Of a DNA stretch of 64,000 bases, positions 13,101 to 27,300 are shown piece by piece. Within the stretch, counting starts at the first letter, position 1, and each line of letters begins with the position of its first letter. The DNA is from Misgurnus anguillicaudatus (Eukaryota > Chordata > Actinopteri > Cypriniformes > Cobitidae). The notes beneath the pieces are model-generated. The model was not told where the DNA came from, ran no database searches, and saw nothing but the letters and a program-made list of their open reading frames with translations. The stretch is from assembly GCF_027580225.2 (NCBI RefSeq), contig NC_073348.2, positions 26,802,501 to 26,866,500 of the forward strand, in the 5' to 3' direction. A program made the translations under genes and the position numbers.

Positions 13101-16100
13101 CTAAACATAGAATTAAGGCAGTTCTGAAGGTGAAAGGGGGTCAAACACAGTATTAGTATGCTGTTCCTAATAATCCTTTAGGTGAGTGTAAAACACATGT
13201 ACTTTTGTTCACACTATTTATTTTCTGTGTTTACTGGCCATCTATATTAATTGTGGGCCTTGTTAAGCATTGTAAATCTTACTAGAGACACAGTCGTCCT
13301 GCCACACACAAGAAAAATGATACTGAAACCACTTTGCTTGACAAATGTGATGTTTCTCACCATGACTGTAAGGATGTGCTGAGCGCGCGTTTCGTAGTCT
13401 AGTCGATCTGCTGTGTACAAGACGCCAGTGCCAGGATTAATCCTAAACATCCGCATGCTCGCCGGATCCACACTGCTGTGAATAGAGTAACTCAGCTTGG
13501 CTCGGTCGTCCAGGTCTTTGGCACGGACGCGGAGGACCTCGGTGTCTGTCAGCGTATCCTCAGACAGCGAGACTTGATACAGACGTTCAGAGAACACGGG
13601 AGCGTTGTCATTGCTGTCCAAAACCTTTATGTAAATCTACAGAAAAGGATAACGGGGAGTCATTTTTAGTTTTGCACGGTCATGTGCATCTCATCTAATA
13701 AGGTACTTTACTGATGACAATACAATGTGGGTTTCTAGGACACTAGAATAATCAGGACCCTGATACCCCTGAAGACACATTTGGTGATAGCTTACATATA
13801 TATATCCTTTTCATATTACAAACGGATGTTGGTAAAATTAGATAAGGCTTGGCAGACTGCTTAAAATCCAGAGATATGCCATTTTCCCCTTGGATATTTC
13901 GGGAGCAGCTGCCAAGAATATTCAGGGGAAAAGTTTCACGCACAGTTTGATGCCTTGTAACATCTGTTTGGGAAAAAGCTTTGTGATGTTTGCACAACTA
14001 ATGATATACCTGTGTGGTTGCCGTGTTTGTCCCATCTGACACCTGTACTGTCATGTTGTAAAGGGACTGAGTCTCAGCATCCAGTGGTCTGGCTATTTTT
14101 ATAGTCCCAATCCCTCTTTGAATGTCAAATGGACCATTACCTATTATACCAAGAGGACAGAGTTAGGTTGAACTGAATTAGAAAGTATCAAGGTGCACAT
14201 TTCACAAATCAAACTGTCAAGCGGTTCGGCACTCCGTCGAGAAATATGTTTTCCACATTTTCCTCAGATTCATCAAAGTTTCACGGCTTTCGAAACATCA
14301 ACCGCTTTATGTTGGGATCTTTCCCATCAGCCTCGGGTCTCTTATCTTCGACTCCCACAAACATCTGTGGCAGGTTCAAGCCTCTTCACGGCACATTCGC
14401 GAATCATTAATTCAGGTCCGTTCTGAAGGATAAGGGCAAACTTACGGAGCGTTTTTAGTATTCATTGCATGCATCTGTTCCGATTCCACTCAATTTCCAC
14501 TGCACTTAGCTGAGATCAGAAGACCCCCACTCCTGAAAATATCTCAGCACTCAACGGGTTTGCAGGATTGAGCGTTTCACGTTTGCCCCAAGGCGCGGGG
14601 AGCTTTTAAAGCGGGTATGTAAAAGTATCTGATAAACTAGCCGACCCTTGACACTCACTAAAATAAATACAAAATGCTGACAGACGGTTAGCTTACCGCT
14701 GTCAGATGAACAGTTTCCACCACAGGAGCTCTGAGGAATATAAAACATCTCGCGCGATGTTCTTCCACCTTTACAGGGAGCGATCCGGAGGAATGTAGAA
14801 GGAAAGACAAAAATAAATATGGATTTTATTACGAGATCAAACTGAGATCATAGCACAAACAGCTTCAAGTACAGTGGAAATGCTTTCAAAATGTTTCATT
14901 TGTATTTCTCATATGAAATAAATAAATAAGCATAAGGTACCCATTGCACTGGACAGCACAATGCAAATCCAAACTAGTGAAAATGACTTGAAATATGTCT
15001 TTGCACATTTATTTGACTCTTTTACAATGTATAGGCGTAAATAATAAATATGTACAAGGGGTCAAAGCAAAGAGCAAACGGAGTAAATCATCGATGTCAG
15101 CAAGAAGATGAAAATCCATTTACAGTAGCAGGCGCTTTTATTTAAAGCAACCTACAACTACAATAAAGTTATTCAATATTAGTAATATTGGTAATTTTGG
15201 TGAATTTCAATTAGTTATACATAATAAGGCAGAGGTTTCTGTAGCTCAACTTTAAGTGCATTACACAAGCAAAGCCAACCAATTAACCAAGTAAACTTAA
15301 AGGGCTCTATCATACTCCCGGCGCTATGCAGCGCAATGCACGACGCAAGTGTCTTTTGCTAGTTTTAACCCGCCGCAATTATCATTTTCACATTTAGCGC
15401 CACGTTGTTTAAATAGCAAATGCATTTGCGCAAAATTTTGTTCTGGTCTGAAAATGAGGTGTGTTTAGGCGCATTGGTATTTTGAGGCAACTAAAATAGA
15501 CTTTGTCTTTACAGAGTAAAACTAAAATAACAGCATCAAGCAAAGCATTCTGGGAAACAAAATCTGAAGCAAAAAACAGAAAAAGGTTGATGATGATTTC
15601 TGATTCCCAGAATGCTTTGCATGAGGCTGTTATTGTATAGTTTTATTCTGTAAAGATAAAGCCTTGTTAATATTTATTGAACTTTGAACAAACTCTTGCC
15701 AGTAAATAACATACATTTAAATCTACAGTAAGTTACTGGCAACCAGCTACAAGTAACACTGTAATTTTTACTGAATTTTTTTTTTACAGTGTAGGCATGG
15801 CGCCAGGCGCAACTTGCTTTTAAAGGGGATGAGGCTGAGACTCTCATTGGTTTATTGCACGTTACACCCAAAACACCCCCGTTACTTTTTACGAGAATAG
15901 GAACAACCCATTTAGGCCATGCGCTTGGCGCATAAGACTATTTTTCCCGTCGTTAAATTAGCAAAAGTGGAATCAGACACAACCTTTTAGACCGTGCGCT
16001 GTGCGCTTTAGAAGATGTGCTTAGATCTGTAAAATAGGGCCGAAAAACTTAAAGGGGGGCCTAAAGCTATTTCATGCATTAACACGGTTTAACTGTGGGT

Positions 16101-19100
16101 TCACACCAGCCGCGTTTGAGGCGTCATATTCGCATCCACCGCATCAAGTTTGCCCCTTGAACATTTTAAGTTTACTCGCTTCATTTGTGTGTAAAATTCT
16201 AGTCATCGATAGCCTGGGTGCCACAACATTTTGAGAACGGGAAGATCGGTCTGGGGTTTCTGCGTTGAGGAGCTACTATGCTAGACCCAAAGCTGGTCGA
16301 ATCAATCAAATTGTCAGGGCGGGCTTTATATGATGATGGACAGATGATCAACAGTAACGTAATCAACCACGTCACCAAAGAGCACGTGTGTTTAATCTGT
16401 TTAACGAAATGGCTGCCGCTGAAGAATTCAGATGTGTGGATTCTGACATTGAGTTATCGACAGAGCATTGATTTTAAAAGAGGAACAGAGAAACGCGAGC
16501 AAGGCATTTGTTGATGTTTTTGACGTCCTCCCTACGGGATTCTGCAAAAGTTGGTCGCAACTGAAATTGGTATCACGGCGATGCAACTCGGCGTGCATGA
16601 CGAGATGGATATAATTAGCGGTCGTTGCCAGCTTCTTTTCGGAAGCCCGGAATCGTGGTTGCTGAATAAGTGGAGGGACATGCTAGGCTCCAATATTTTC
16701 AAGCCAACGTAATGGGTATCGTCGTGAATGAAGTTCACCTAACGTACAAATGGTAAGAGCTAGTCTTACTGTATGACTTAGTAAATACTTCATGTTGTGA
16801 TATAAACGAGATGTTGTAAACATAGTAGGTGTTAATGTACGTTTGCTAACTCAGACTTAGTATAATCACAATGTTAGTGTCATTGTAGCGAAATAACTAG
16901 CAGATCGGTCAGGCTGCAAAAGACGTAATTCCAATATACGCCACACACTCCTTTGCTCTGATTGGTCGTAGGTCTATCCAATTGAGTGCAGAGGCATTTT
17001 TCGGTTGAGACACGCCTCATAATTATAGCTCAATGGAGCGGTATCAGACTCAAATTCTGACTAGAGTTGAGTATGACAATGTCGGGCTAAGTCATCGAGA
17101 CATTCAAGCGGAAATTCGCGTCATGGGAGGGGGTTCTGCAACTCCGCTCGCTTCCTGTAATCATGTCACTATTAGAGCAAGCTCCTGATTGGTTAACGCG
17201 GCGTGTTTTTCCGCCAAAGTTCAAATTTTTCCACTTGCGCGTTTTTCACTCGGGCGAACTAGACACGTGAATGAGAAAGAATCGGCTCTATTGCACCGCA
17301 CTAAATGCCTCATTCGTGCCGCGAGACCTCCAGAAGCGCGTCAACGTGTCTTCACATTGACTTAACATTGAAATCACTCGCTCTTGATGCCTCTACCACG
17401 GCTGGTGTGAACATAGCATAAGAGTTGGATTTCTCATGCTTAACATAGGCAAAGTGTCAAAAAGCAGTTGGACGTCCAGTGGAAAGTACATTGGAAGTCC
17501 TTATATGGGCACTAACTGGAATAGCACACATACACACTAACCAAAAGCTAACATGAAATCAGCATCACCAAAAAACCCAGCCTTATGGAAACCATGGATA
17601 TAGTTTGTTTATCCAGGGTAGCAGCGGAGTTGTGCGTGTGTGTTTGTTTAACGCTCGATTTTGTTGAAATGGGCCGGTCCCAACCTGGTCATGAGTCGCA
17701 GGCAGTAGGTAAAACTGCATTAAAATGTTGCGTAAGTGCATATAATGTAAACGACACAAACATGTATTGGATCATAAGTTCTCCAGAGAGAGTGGGATAA
17801 TGTTTTGTGAGTGTGTTGCTTGCTTGTGACTTGCTCTGCCCGCGGTACACCTCCAGAAGCTTACAGTATGTTTATTCTGAAAGAATCAGTACAGCTGATC
17901 TGTCTTATATACATCTGATAAAACTAATGACTTTTTGGATTTATGAAAGATGTACTACTCTATAGGTCCTCAAGATTAACATAAAATAAGCAGAATACAA
18001 TGCTTCATGAACTGTAAGCCGCTTTGGCTAAAAGTGTCTCTTATAAATGTAAATATCAACACAACACTGATGCTCACCAATGATATCAAACCACAAAGGA
18101 GTTTCTGTTTGTCGAACCGATACCACTCCAACTGACTCGTACACTTTGGCGTTTTCAGTCACAGTGAAGTTGTAAACAGGCGCTGTAAATCGAAGGGCGC
18201 GTAGCGAAGGCAAGGGCTTTCGAATCCATTCAACACGCAGACGGGCCGTCGACCACTTCTGAGGGGTCCCATTATCAACGGCTTTTATCTGAGCCGGGCA
18301 GAGAGTATATGAAACAGAAAAATATATATATTGCGCAACTGACGTAGCACATCAAAATAACATTATGGGGCGGTTTCCCAGACAGGGCCCAGATTAAAAT
18401 GCTTGTTTGAGCTGCATTAATCTAAAAACACATAGCGCTGACATATCTTACATATATCAGTGCCATTGTTTGCTCTCAAAATGCATACCTAGGTGTTGTT
18501 TTTCCCTGTCTGGAAAAAACGCCCCAATATGTTCTAAAGGAGAGGTTTCCATTTCAAGTCCTTGAGAGTTACAGTTTACCTAAATGTTTTTGTTTAGTTA
18601 GGTTATATTACAGTAAGTGTAAATACAACCTATAACCTGCATAAAAAAGATGTGTCAGCTAAATTATGCAAGACAGTGAGCCGGATTAAAGACATCTGCA
18701 CTTAAATACTAATCCAGTCCATTTTCTTTAAAAAAAATCCAGATAATTTACTCACCACCATGTCATCCAAAATGTTGATGTCTTTTTTTGTTTAGTCAAG
18801 AAAAAAATATGTTTTTTGAGGAAAACATTCCAAGATTTTCTCATTTTAATGGACTTTAATGGACCCCAACACTTAACAGTTTTAATGCAGTTTAAAATTG
18901 CAGTTTCAACGGAGTTCCCAAACGAGGCATAAGGGTCCCATCCAGCGAAACGACCGTCATTTTTGACCAGAAAAATATGCACTTTTAAACCACAATGTTT
19001 CTTCTCTCTCCGGTCCTGTGACGAACCAGCGCGACCTCACGTAATTGCGTAATGACGTGGAAAGGTCACATGTCACATATATGAAATGCACATTTGCGGA

Positions 19101-21284
19101 CCATTTTAAACAATAAACTGACACAAAAACATTAATTAGTATCAGTTGACATACAACAACGTCTGAACGGTCCTCTTTGTCCACACTTGTAAACACTGGG
19201 GCATAGTTTCGCATATGTCATCTGTGGCCTCTTGACGTGAGGACGTATTGTGTGAGGTCGCGCTGATGCGTCACAGGACTGGAGATAGACGAGAAGTTGT
19301 GGTTTAAAAGTGCATATTTTTTATTTTTCTTGCCAAAAATGACAATCGTTTCACTAGATAAGACCCTTATGCCTCGTTTGTGATCGTTTAGAGTCCTGCA
19401 ATTTTAAACTGCATTAAACTGTTAAGTGTTGGGGTCCATTAAAGTCCATTAAAATGAGAAAAATCCTGGAATGTTTTCCTCGAAAAAACATAATTTCTTT
19501 TTGACTGAACAAAGAAAGACATCAACATTTTGGATGACATGGTGGTGAGTAAATTATCTGGATTTTTTAAAGAAAATGGACTAATCCTTTAAGCGATATG
19601 CTTAGTTTTTATGGGACAATCTGGTACCTTACCGTAAGGATATCATAGCTACCGGCTGAGACCATCTTTTTGGAAAACACCATGGCTGTCTTGGCATCGA
19701 TAAAGAATTTGCCGTCGTCATTTCCATCCACAATGCTGTACGTGAGGTCTGCGTTTGACCCTTCATCACGATCGTGGGCGAACACTCTGTATACGGGGTC
19801 ACCTCGTTTGTTACGGTCCCGATCTGGAAGGCTTATCCGGTATAAAGAGTCCGAGAACTCTGGTGTATTGTCATTTTCGTCCAGGACATGGACAATCACC
19901 CAGACAGTGGATTGCCTGAAGACACCAGCTCCATCCATAACAGTAACCTAAACGCATAGAGAAAATACATTGAAGACTCAGTACTACCCTCTATAATAAC
20001 TAAAACAAGCATCTTTATTAATATTTCTCTTACTTAACGTAAGCGGTTTGTTATAAAGTAAACTTGTGAGGAACTCTGACACGGTTTATGAATGATATCT
20101 CCGATCATGCAGCTTATTCGGAGGCAGGCTTTAACTTAAGTGATCAGATTTACATTACATTTACATAGAGTCATTCATCATGCGATGTATCCGCAGCGAC
20201 TTACGAAAAAGTAACTTCACAAGCACTTTTTCAAGTAAGTGCTACGATATCTGAAGTATATCACACAGCCATGTTCTAAGAGTAAGTTGAAAGGTAAAGT
20301 AGAAGGAATGGTTGAAGCAAATGAAAGAGGACAGTTGAAATAGATGAAATAGGAAGATCTTTTATGGTCGCGGTATAGCTGAGTGCACATTGATGCATTT
20401 CAGTTGTTTCGTGAACGATGTAATGGTCTCGGCAGATGGGTTTGATATCTGTGGCTCATTCCACCACAGAAGAACTGAGAAAAAAGATCTGAAGACCTAA
20501 ATGATCTGGAGAGTTTCTCCACGACGCTAAAAAACATAAAACGAAAATGGCTGTCGCTCCTCATATTAATTTTAAATGAACAGACAAACACATCCCTACA
20601 AACATATTCAGTAGAAACCCAACTAATCTAACTCTTTTAAAGCACACTGATGTCCCCAGAGAGTAGATGTCACTGATCAGACACTGCCCGCAAAAAAGAG
20701 GCCTTGGGCCATTACACCAATATGCAGCGGATCATGAAAGCCTCAATGGAGTAAATCTTTAATGACGTGCTCTCTACTGTCACCGGCATGCACTGGGGGA
20801 CCCTTATGTTGTGGCTGCTCTCAGAGGAGTTTTCTCGAGGCACTAGTTTGTAAGATGTGAACTTTGAAACTGACAGTCTCTGTGAATCATCATTTTGTGA
20901 ACATAAAATCGATGGCTTTGATTCCACCCTGGGCATGTAGGGCAGTCACGGGGAGCCACACCCATGTTATTGACCGGTTATACTGTACTGCAGTCATTGA
21001 CCAATCAAGTAATTTAAGGGCTGCTCAGTAGACTATATACAAATTTGTGCACACGCACGTGTTTTAAAGTTAGGAAGTGCTTAGCTTTGGCTTTCTCATG
21101 TCTGTCACTTATCATGCATATGTTGATATACTATACCAGGGGTTTTCAAACTTTATGACATATGGACCCCCGTCCCACATATAATGAACCTTTAGCGAGG
21201 GACCCCTTTCCTAAAATATATATCCATGAATCCATATTATGTGTAAAGAAACATTTAAATTGTGTTAAATAAATAGAAATTGTG

Positions 21285-21315
<31 letters not shown>

Positions 21316-24300
21316 GAATATATGTATGTGTGTATATATGTATGTGTTTTCAATATTTTTCTTAAAATACAAACTGAATATACAGGAAATATGTAGACAA
21401 AACAAAAAAAAAAACATATAATTTTGAAACTAAATGTCTTCTTCAGGCATCGGTCAGTATTTAGTGTGACGTCTCTTGGCACAAAACACATCTTGAGCTT
21501 TTTTGAGGAGACTGAAGTCCTGAAGTCATTTAATTAGAATGAGAAATTAGGATTTAATTTTGTTTAGGTTTAAGTGGTCCTGTAGTTTCTTGCTATTGCT
21601 CAAGTGGAAGGGGAGTTTACCCTAAATACTTGACACTTCTGCTTATACTTTCATACTGTTTTTAATACCACATACAAGTTTTTTCTGGTTGTATTCTAAT
21701 AAAAAACCTGAGAAATAATTATATATGATCACTATAACATTGCAAAAACAACTAATCTAATTCTGGCATGGTGGCTTAAGACTTTTGAAGTCTTTAAGTC
21801 ATAATTGTGTAAATCCATTACTCACTCAACTCTATGCCATCTTCCGATTATTTTCCAATTAATTCTTTATGAGACTGGACAGGTGGGATCTTTCAATTTA
21901 CTTTGACTGACAAATGTGCTTAAAACAGGTCGATGAGCTTATCCTATTATGATGCAATCAATAAAATATTGAGGCTGTTGAAGTGTAATCATTTCCACCT
22001 GCTTTTTAGCATTTTATAACATCAGCACATGCCCCTTTTGCAAAAATTAATGCATTCTTTCTGTAATCAAACATATTATTGAAGATGGATTAAAGCATTC
22101 GTATGCATGTTGCATAGTTGTATTTGAAGCTCAACTTTGAGAACATTTAAGGAGTCCTGGTAAAAAGTACTTGCAACAAATGCTTACCAAAAATAATAAC
22201 TTTTTAATCATAAACGAGGGTCAAACAAAATACTATGAATTAAAGGTGCAGTGCGTAAATTTTAGCAGCATCTAGTGGTGAGGTTGCGAATTGCAACCAA
22301 CGGCTCAGTCCACTGCTCACCCCTTGCTTTTGAAATGCATAGAGAAGCTACGGTAGCCGCCACCGGAAAAACACGTCATCGTCGAAGACAACTTAGTAAA
22401 AAAGTTTGTCCGTTAAGGGCTTCTGTAGAAACATGGCGTCACAAAATGGCGACATCCACATAAGTGGACCCTATGTGTATGTAGATAAAAACGTCTCATT
22501 CTAAGGTAATAAAAACAATACGGTCCATTATAAAAAGGTTATTTTGCATTTCTGTCAAGAGATCCTTCTAAAAATTACACACTGCACCTTTAATAAAACT
22601 ATAGTGAATGTATCCTTAATTTCCTGTGAGGCATTGTTACTCTGTGCATATTTTGTATATTCGAATAAAACCCATATATGGTTTATGGCATTTTTTTAAA
22701 AAGGAGTTACCGCCAAAATCAGTATTGTATCAGGTCAGTATTAAAAAGTAATTCTTAATTTTACGCAAAATCTGATATCCGCCGTGTTATTCTGTCATCT
22801 TTTCTCCCTTTTTTCCCAAAACGCGATAAACACCAGTCCTCCTTTTCTGCAGAATGCAATTAACCCGCTTAACCAATCACAGCGCACCATTCCATGTACT
22901 GTAAACAACAATGGCAGCGCGTTAAATACACACTGAACCCTAGTTTTCCTCATCTACTTTGTACTTCATGATCAACAAACAAACAAAAACAAAATAAAAC
23001 TTTGATGGCATTGATAAACCTGTGGTGGTTTTCAGAGACGGGAAAGAAACGTAAGCCATCAAAATCGAATAATTTACTCAAGAGGCACTCGGGAGATGGA
23101 AAAACGCCGGCTGTTGCTTGTTCTCCCGACAGCATCAAGTTTCTGTCATGCTAACACGTTGACCCCAGGGGATCTTATGAAAAACTTTCCATTATTTTAC
23201 TCAAAGCCGACGGAAATCAAGCAAGACCAAAACATTTTACAGCTGATCCCTGTCAAAAAAGCGATGACGTCCCAAAGATGACAGCAGCAATGACAGTGTT
23301 CTTAATATGACAAAGTAAGTGTTTTGATTAATGCCATTAATGTTTATTTTTTTAATCAGTGTATACCACTAGTCAACTAAATGAATATAACATGGTAAAG
23401 ATGAATGCACATTTATATATTGATTCAATAGATTCATAGCATTTTGAAAAAAAAACGTATTATTCCTTAAAAAAATTATCAGTTTTTATAATAAATCTTT
23501 GAAAATCAAATTATGGATTTGAATTTTTAATGTTTTTATAACCTAAAGATGCTATGTGAAAGTTTGTAACAGAAAATAGTGGTTTTCATCTTCTTGGTAG
23601 AAAACATGTTTTTACCCAAATTAGTCAAAATGTATTTATTGCGTTTTGGAACCAACTCTTCAAATATTGTGTAAAGTCAGATAAGGTGTATGTACCTCCA
23701 GGAAGTGTTCTGCTTGTTGCTCTCTGTCCAGCTTCCTTGACGTGGTCCTGATAAGTCCTGGAAAACAAATGATAAAACGCAGTAAGGAACAAAACTTTTA
23801 TGATAACTACAGTCTTACGCCGTCAAGAATCGAAGAGGACGGAATAACTGTTGCAACTATCGTATGAACAGCCCGTTCTGCTTTCAGCAATGATTAATAA
23901 ATAACATGTCAGTCAAGACTGCATAAATTGCATTGTTTGTTTATTGTGGAAGAAAGAGCGGCTCATGACACTAGAAGCCTTTGGCGTAAACCAGGCTCAC
24001 AGATGGCATGTAGTGGAAACACAGGGTTTTATTTTCAAGCTCCCGATGGCTGTAAATAGGCTTTAAAAAAAGCACTTCTGTGCGAAGAGTGCAGTAGAGA
24101 TTGAGCACGGGAAGCTGTCCTGGAATATAAATGTTTCCTTAAGGCAGAAGACATCTGGATGCTGAAAACTGTGGATAAACAAGTTTAAGTGGGTCTGTGA
24201 GTTTGACAACCAATCCAGCTGCAGAGAAGCTAAGTTTCAACAAATGTGGGGATTTAAATTACTATTTACATATGCAGATTTATTTCTTTGAGGTTTTTTT

Positions 24301-27300
24301 AATGTTCACTAGTAAAAAACAACAAAATCCATACAGGGAAAAGTTCCCGGACAGGTTTTAGATTAATTCAGGACTAGGCCTTAGATATATTAAGACATTT
24401 AAGTAGTTTTTACAAACATACCTATAAAAAACTGGTGTGCATCTTAGGACAAATCAATGGCACTCGATTTATATTAAAGAGCACCCATTTTATTGCTAAA
24501 AACCAACGTTATTTTGTGTATTTGGTATAATACAATGTGCTTGCGTGGTTTATTGTTAAAAAACACATTATTTTCCACATACTGTACATTTTTGTAGCTC
24601 CAGATTTTACTCTCTTCCTGAAACGCACGGATTTGAAAAGCTCTGTGTCCCTGATTGGCCAGCTAATCTGTACCTTGTGATTGGTCTGAATACCTCTGAC
24701 ATCAGCTGGAAATGTGAAGCTCCTTACCATGTTTGAAAGATTCGCTTACAATGCAATGCTAACAGGAGTTAACTTACAGGCTGTGAGTCCGAAGCAGTGG
24801 AATTATGATAATGTTGGTCTTGTCTACATCACCAATCCCAGGAAGTAAACTGTTGCCTACAATCCGTGTGTTTGTTGTAGTCCAAAAAAAAAAGATTTAC
24901 GTTGGAGACGATAACTCGTGTCATTGTTTACTTTGAGGTTTGCACCTTTTGCATATCATTAACATATGAAGAGTTTCGTTGCAAAACGAGATAAATCTAT
25001 TTTTTTACATTTTTGTCAAAACATGTTTATTATTATGTTATCATGTTATTATTTTGTTTTATGGTGCTACTTAGCTGTATTTTTTAAGTTATGAAGGTTT
25101 AAATCAAAACAAACCAACTGCAGTTGCATTGAAATTAATTGGAATGCACAACAAAAAACAAGATTTCTGAACAATTAAAAAAACGGTGGTTATCTTGTTT
25201 TGCAACGAAACTCTTCATATATTAATACACACCTAAACACCAAAGGAAATGTAAAATCGTGAACTGGACCACTGGTGCTCTTTAAGATATGTCAGTGCAA
25301 GATGTTTTTAATTAAGGCAGCTCAAATAGGATTTTAATATGGGACTACAATAAGCCCTTTTCAGGAAACTATCCAAGAGTCGGAAAAGCCACTGCTAAAT
25401 GCCATTTCCGTCAAAAATTTGATAATGATATTGAGCGAATGCTCGCAGCACGTATTATGCATTTCCTTAATCCCGGCCTCAAGCCATTCACAAATACCGG
25501 TTTGTTGGCAGAATTCGTTAAATGCCATAGTGATTTTTCAGCAAAGTCCTCTAAGTGTATGGAAGATTAATTGGATGAACAACAAAGCACGTATATTGAG
25601 GTGGCAAGTTTTTACCTGGTTAAAGGTGGTTTACCGAATATATTATGATATTGACCAAACTTTGAGCCTTTTTTATTCAGAAAGGACAGTAAAAAGTGAT
25701 TGGCGACTTTTGCAAGTACTTAATGGGTTTTGCTGCAATAGACAAATTTATATAATATCAAATTTAATGCAATATCAAATTTATTAAATACCTATAGTCC
25801 CTTTCACACATACAGTCTTTACTGGTAATTTACTGGTAAATTGCAGTTAACAGATCATGTGTGAACAGAACCTTTCCGGTAAATCAGTGCTCCCAATTTA
25901 CCAGTAAGACAGGTTGTAAGATTACCAGTAATTTACCGGTAAGCGCTATGTGTGAACGAAAATTATAGGATTACCGGCATTTAGAATGGACGACGTCAGA
26001 CCGTGCTGACAGCTTCGGGCCAATCATATCGTTTTAATACAGATAACGCGTTTACCCCCGCACTGTTTACGGACGTTTCCACACACATGCTGCTTGAAAG
26101 TTGAGCACACCTGAAGTTTACGTCCACATTTCTTCACCAAAGTTGTTTAAAACAGCTTACCGCCGAATTGCCGACGTCCTTAGCACGCCCTCTGTGAAGC
26201 CTAAACAGTACTCTTGTTAAAAACGCATTTTCGGTTTGACGTCGTCTCATTCAATGTTGTTTGGTCATGAGCAACTTCGCGACTGTTTACCACAGACGTG
26301 AAAACAACAAAATACGGACCGTGGTTATGAACGACGTGGATTGTTTACAAATACAACACTGAGCTTGCCGCGTGCTACAGGTACTTCCGCTTTCTCAACG
26401 AATTTACCGGTATTTTGATACTGATGTGTGAATGATGTCTTACTGGTAAAATAACGGAACGCCACTGCATGTGTGAATAGCACATTTTTGTATTTACTGG
26501 TAAATTTATTCTGGTAAATTCATGGTAATTTACCAGAATTACTGTGTGAAAGAGGCTAATGAAATGACCAAAGTGCCATTTGTGAAAACAAGGCATTTTA
26601 GTTACTGACAAATAACCTTTTCATTGCCATTAAAGTGAATCACTGAACTTAAACATATGAGCCTGATAAAAAAATGCTCATTTAGCCTAAAGGGTTTTGC
26701 ATCTTAGACATTAAATTACGGTCTTCTTAAACTGTATTTACATTCATGCACAATGTTGGACAACGGGATGCAAAATGCGAACCTCACACGTACAATAACA
26801 GCTTAATTATTCAGTTTGACCTCCCGAGGTACGCTTACCGATTTCTTGGAGGACAAAAAGACTTTGAGGCTCTATTTTGTAGCCTATTTGTTCAAAGTGC
26901 CTCTTACCTAATAGAAATGTATTTCACATGCCAATGCCAGTGATTGTCTGTGAACCATAACCATGGCAACAATGAACTCCTGATGCTAGTAGTTGAAAAG
27001 CACTGCTGGAATCCACAGCATTCGCTAATGTGTGTCAAACAAAATGTATGTGAAGAAAGTGCGAGCGAAGGATTACCGGCAATATGGAAGTAAACCAATA
27101 CAGAATCAAGATGTTGTTGAGCAGGTGTAACTAAAGAAATTACTCTATGGGTGGTGAACTTTATGAAATAACTTTGGGCCGTGCACAAATTGCCGCCTAC
27201 GTTGGAGTTAGCATGAACGTGTATTATTATGTGCGTTGCCAACAATCCATCCATTTTCCAAATGCACTCGTCCTCTGCTGGGTCGCGGGAAGCTGGAGCC

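Noticed and set aside
16278..16738. Myb-like or transposase gene in the Harbinger-like element
   Set aside because: ORFs of 68-78 aa on both strands show no domain that I can name; element treated as non-autonomous.
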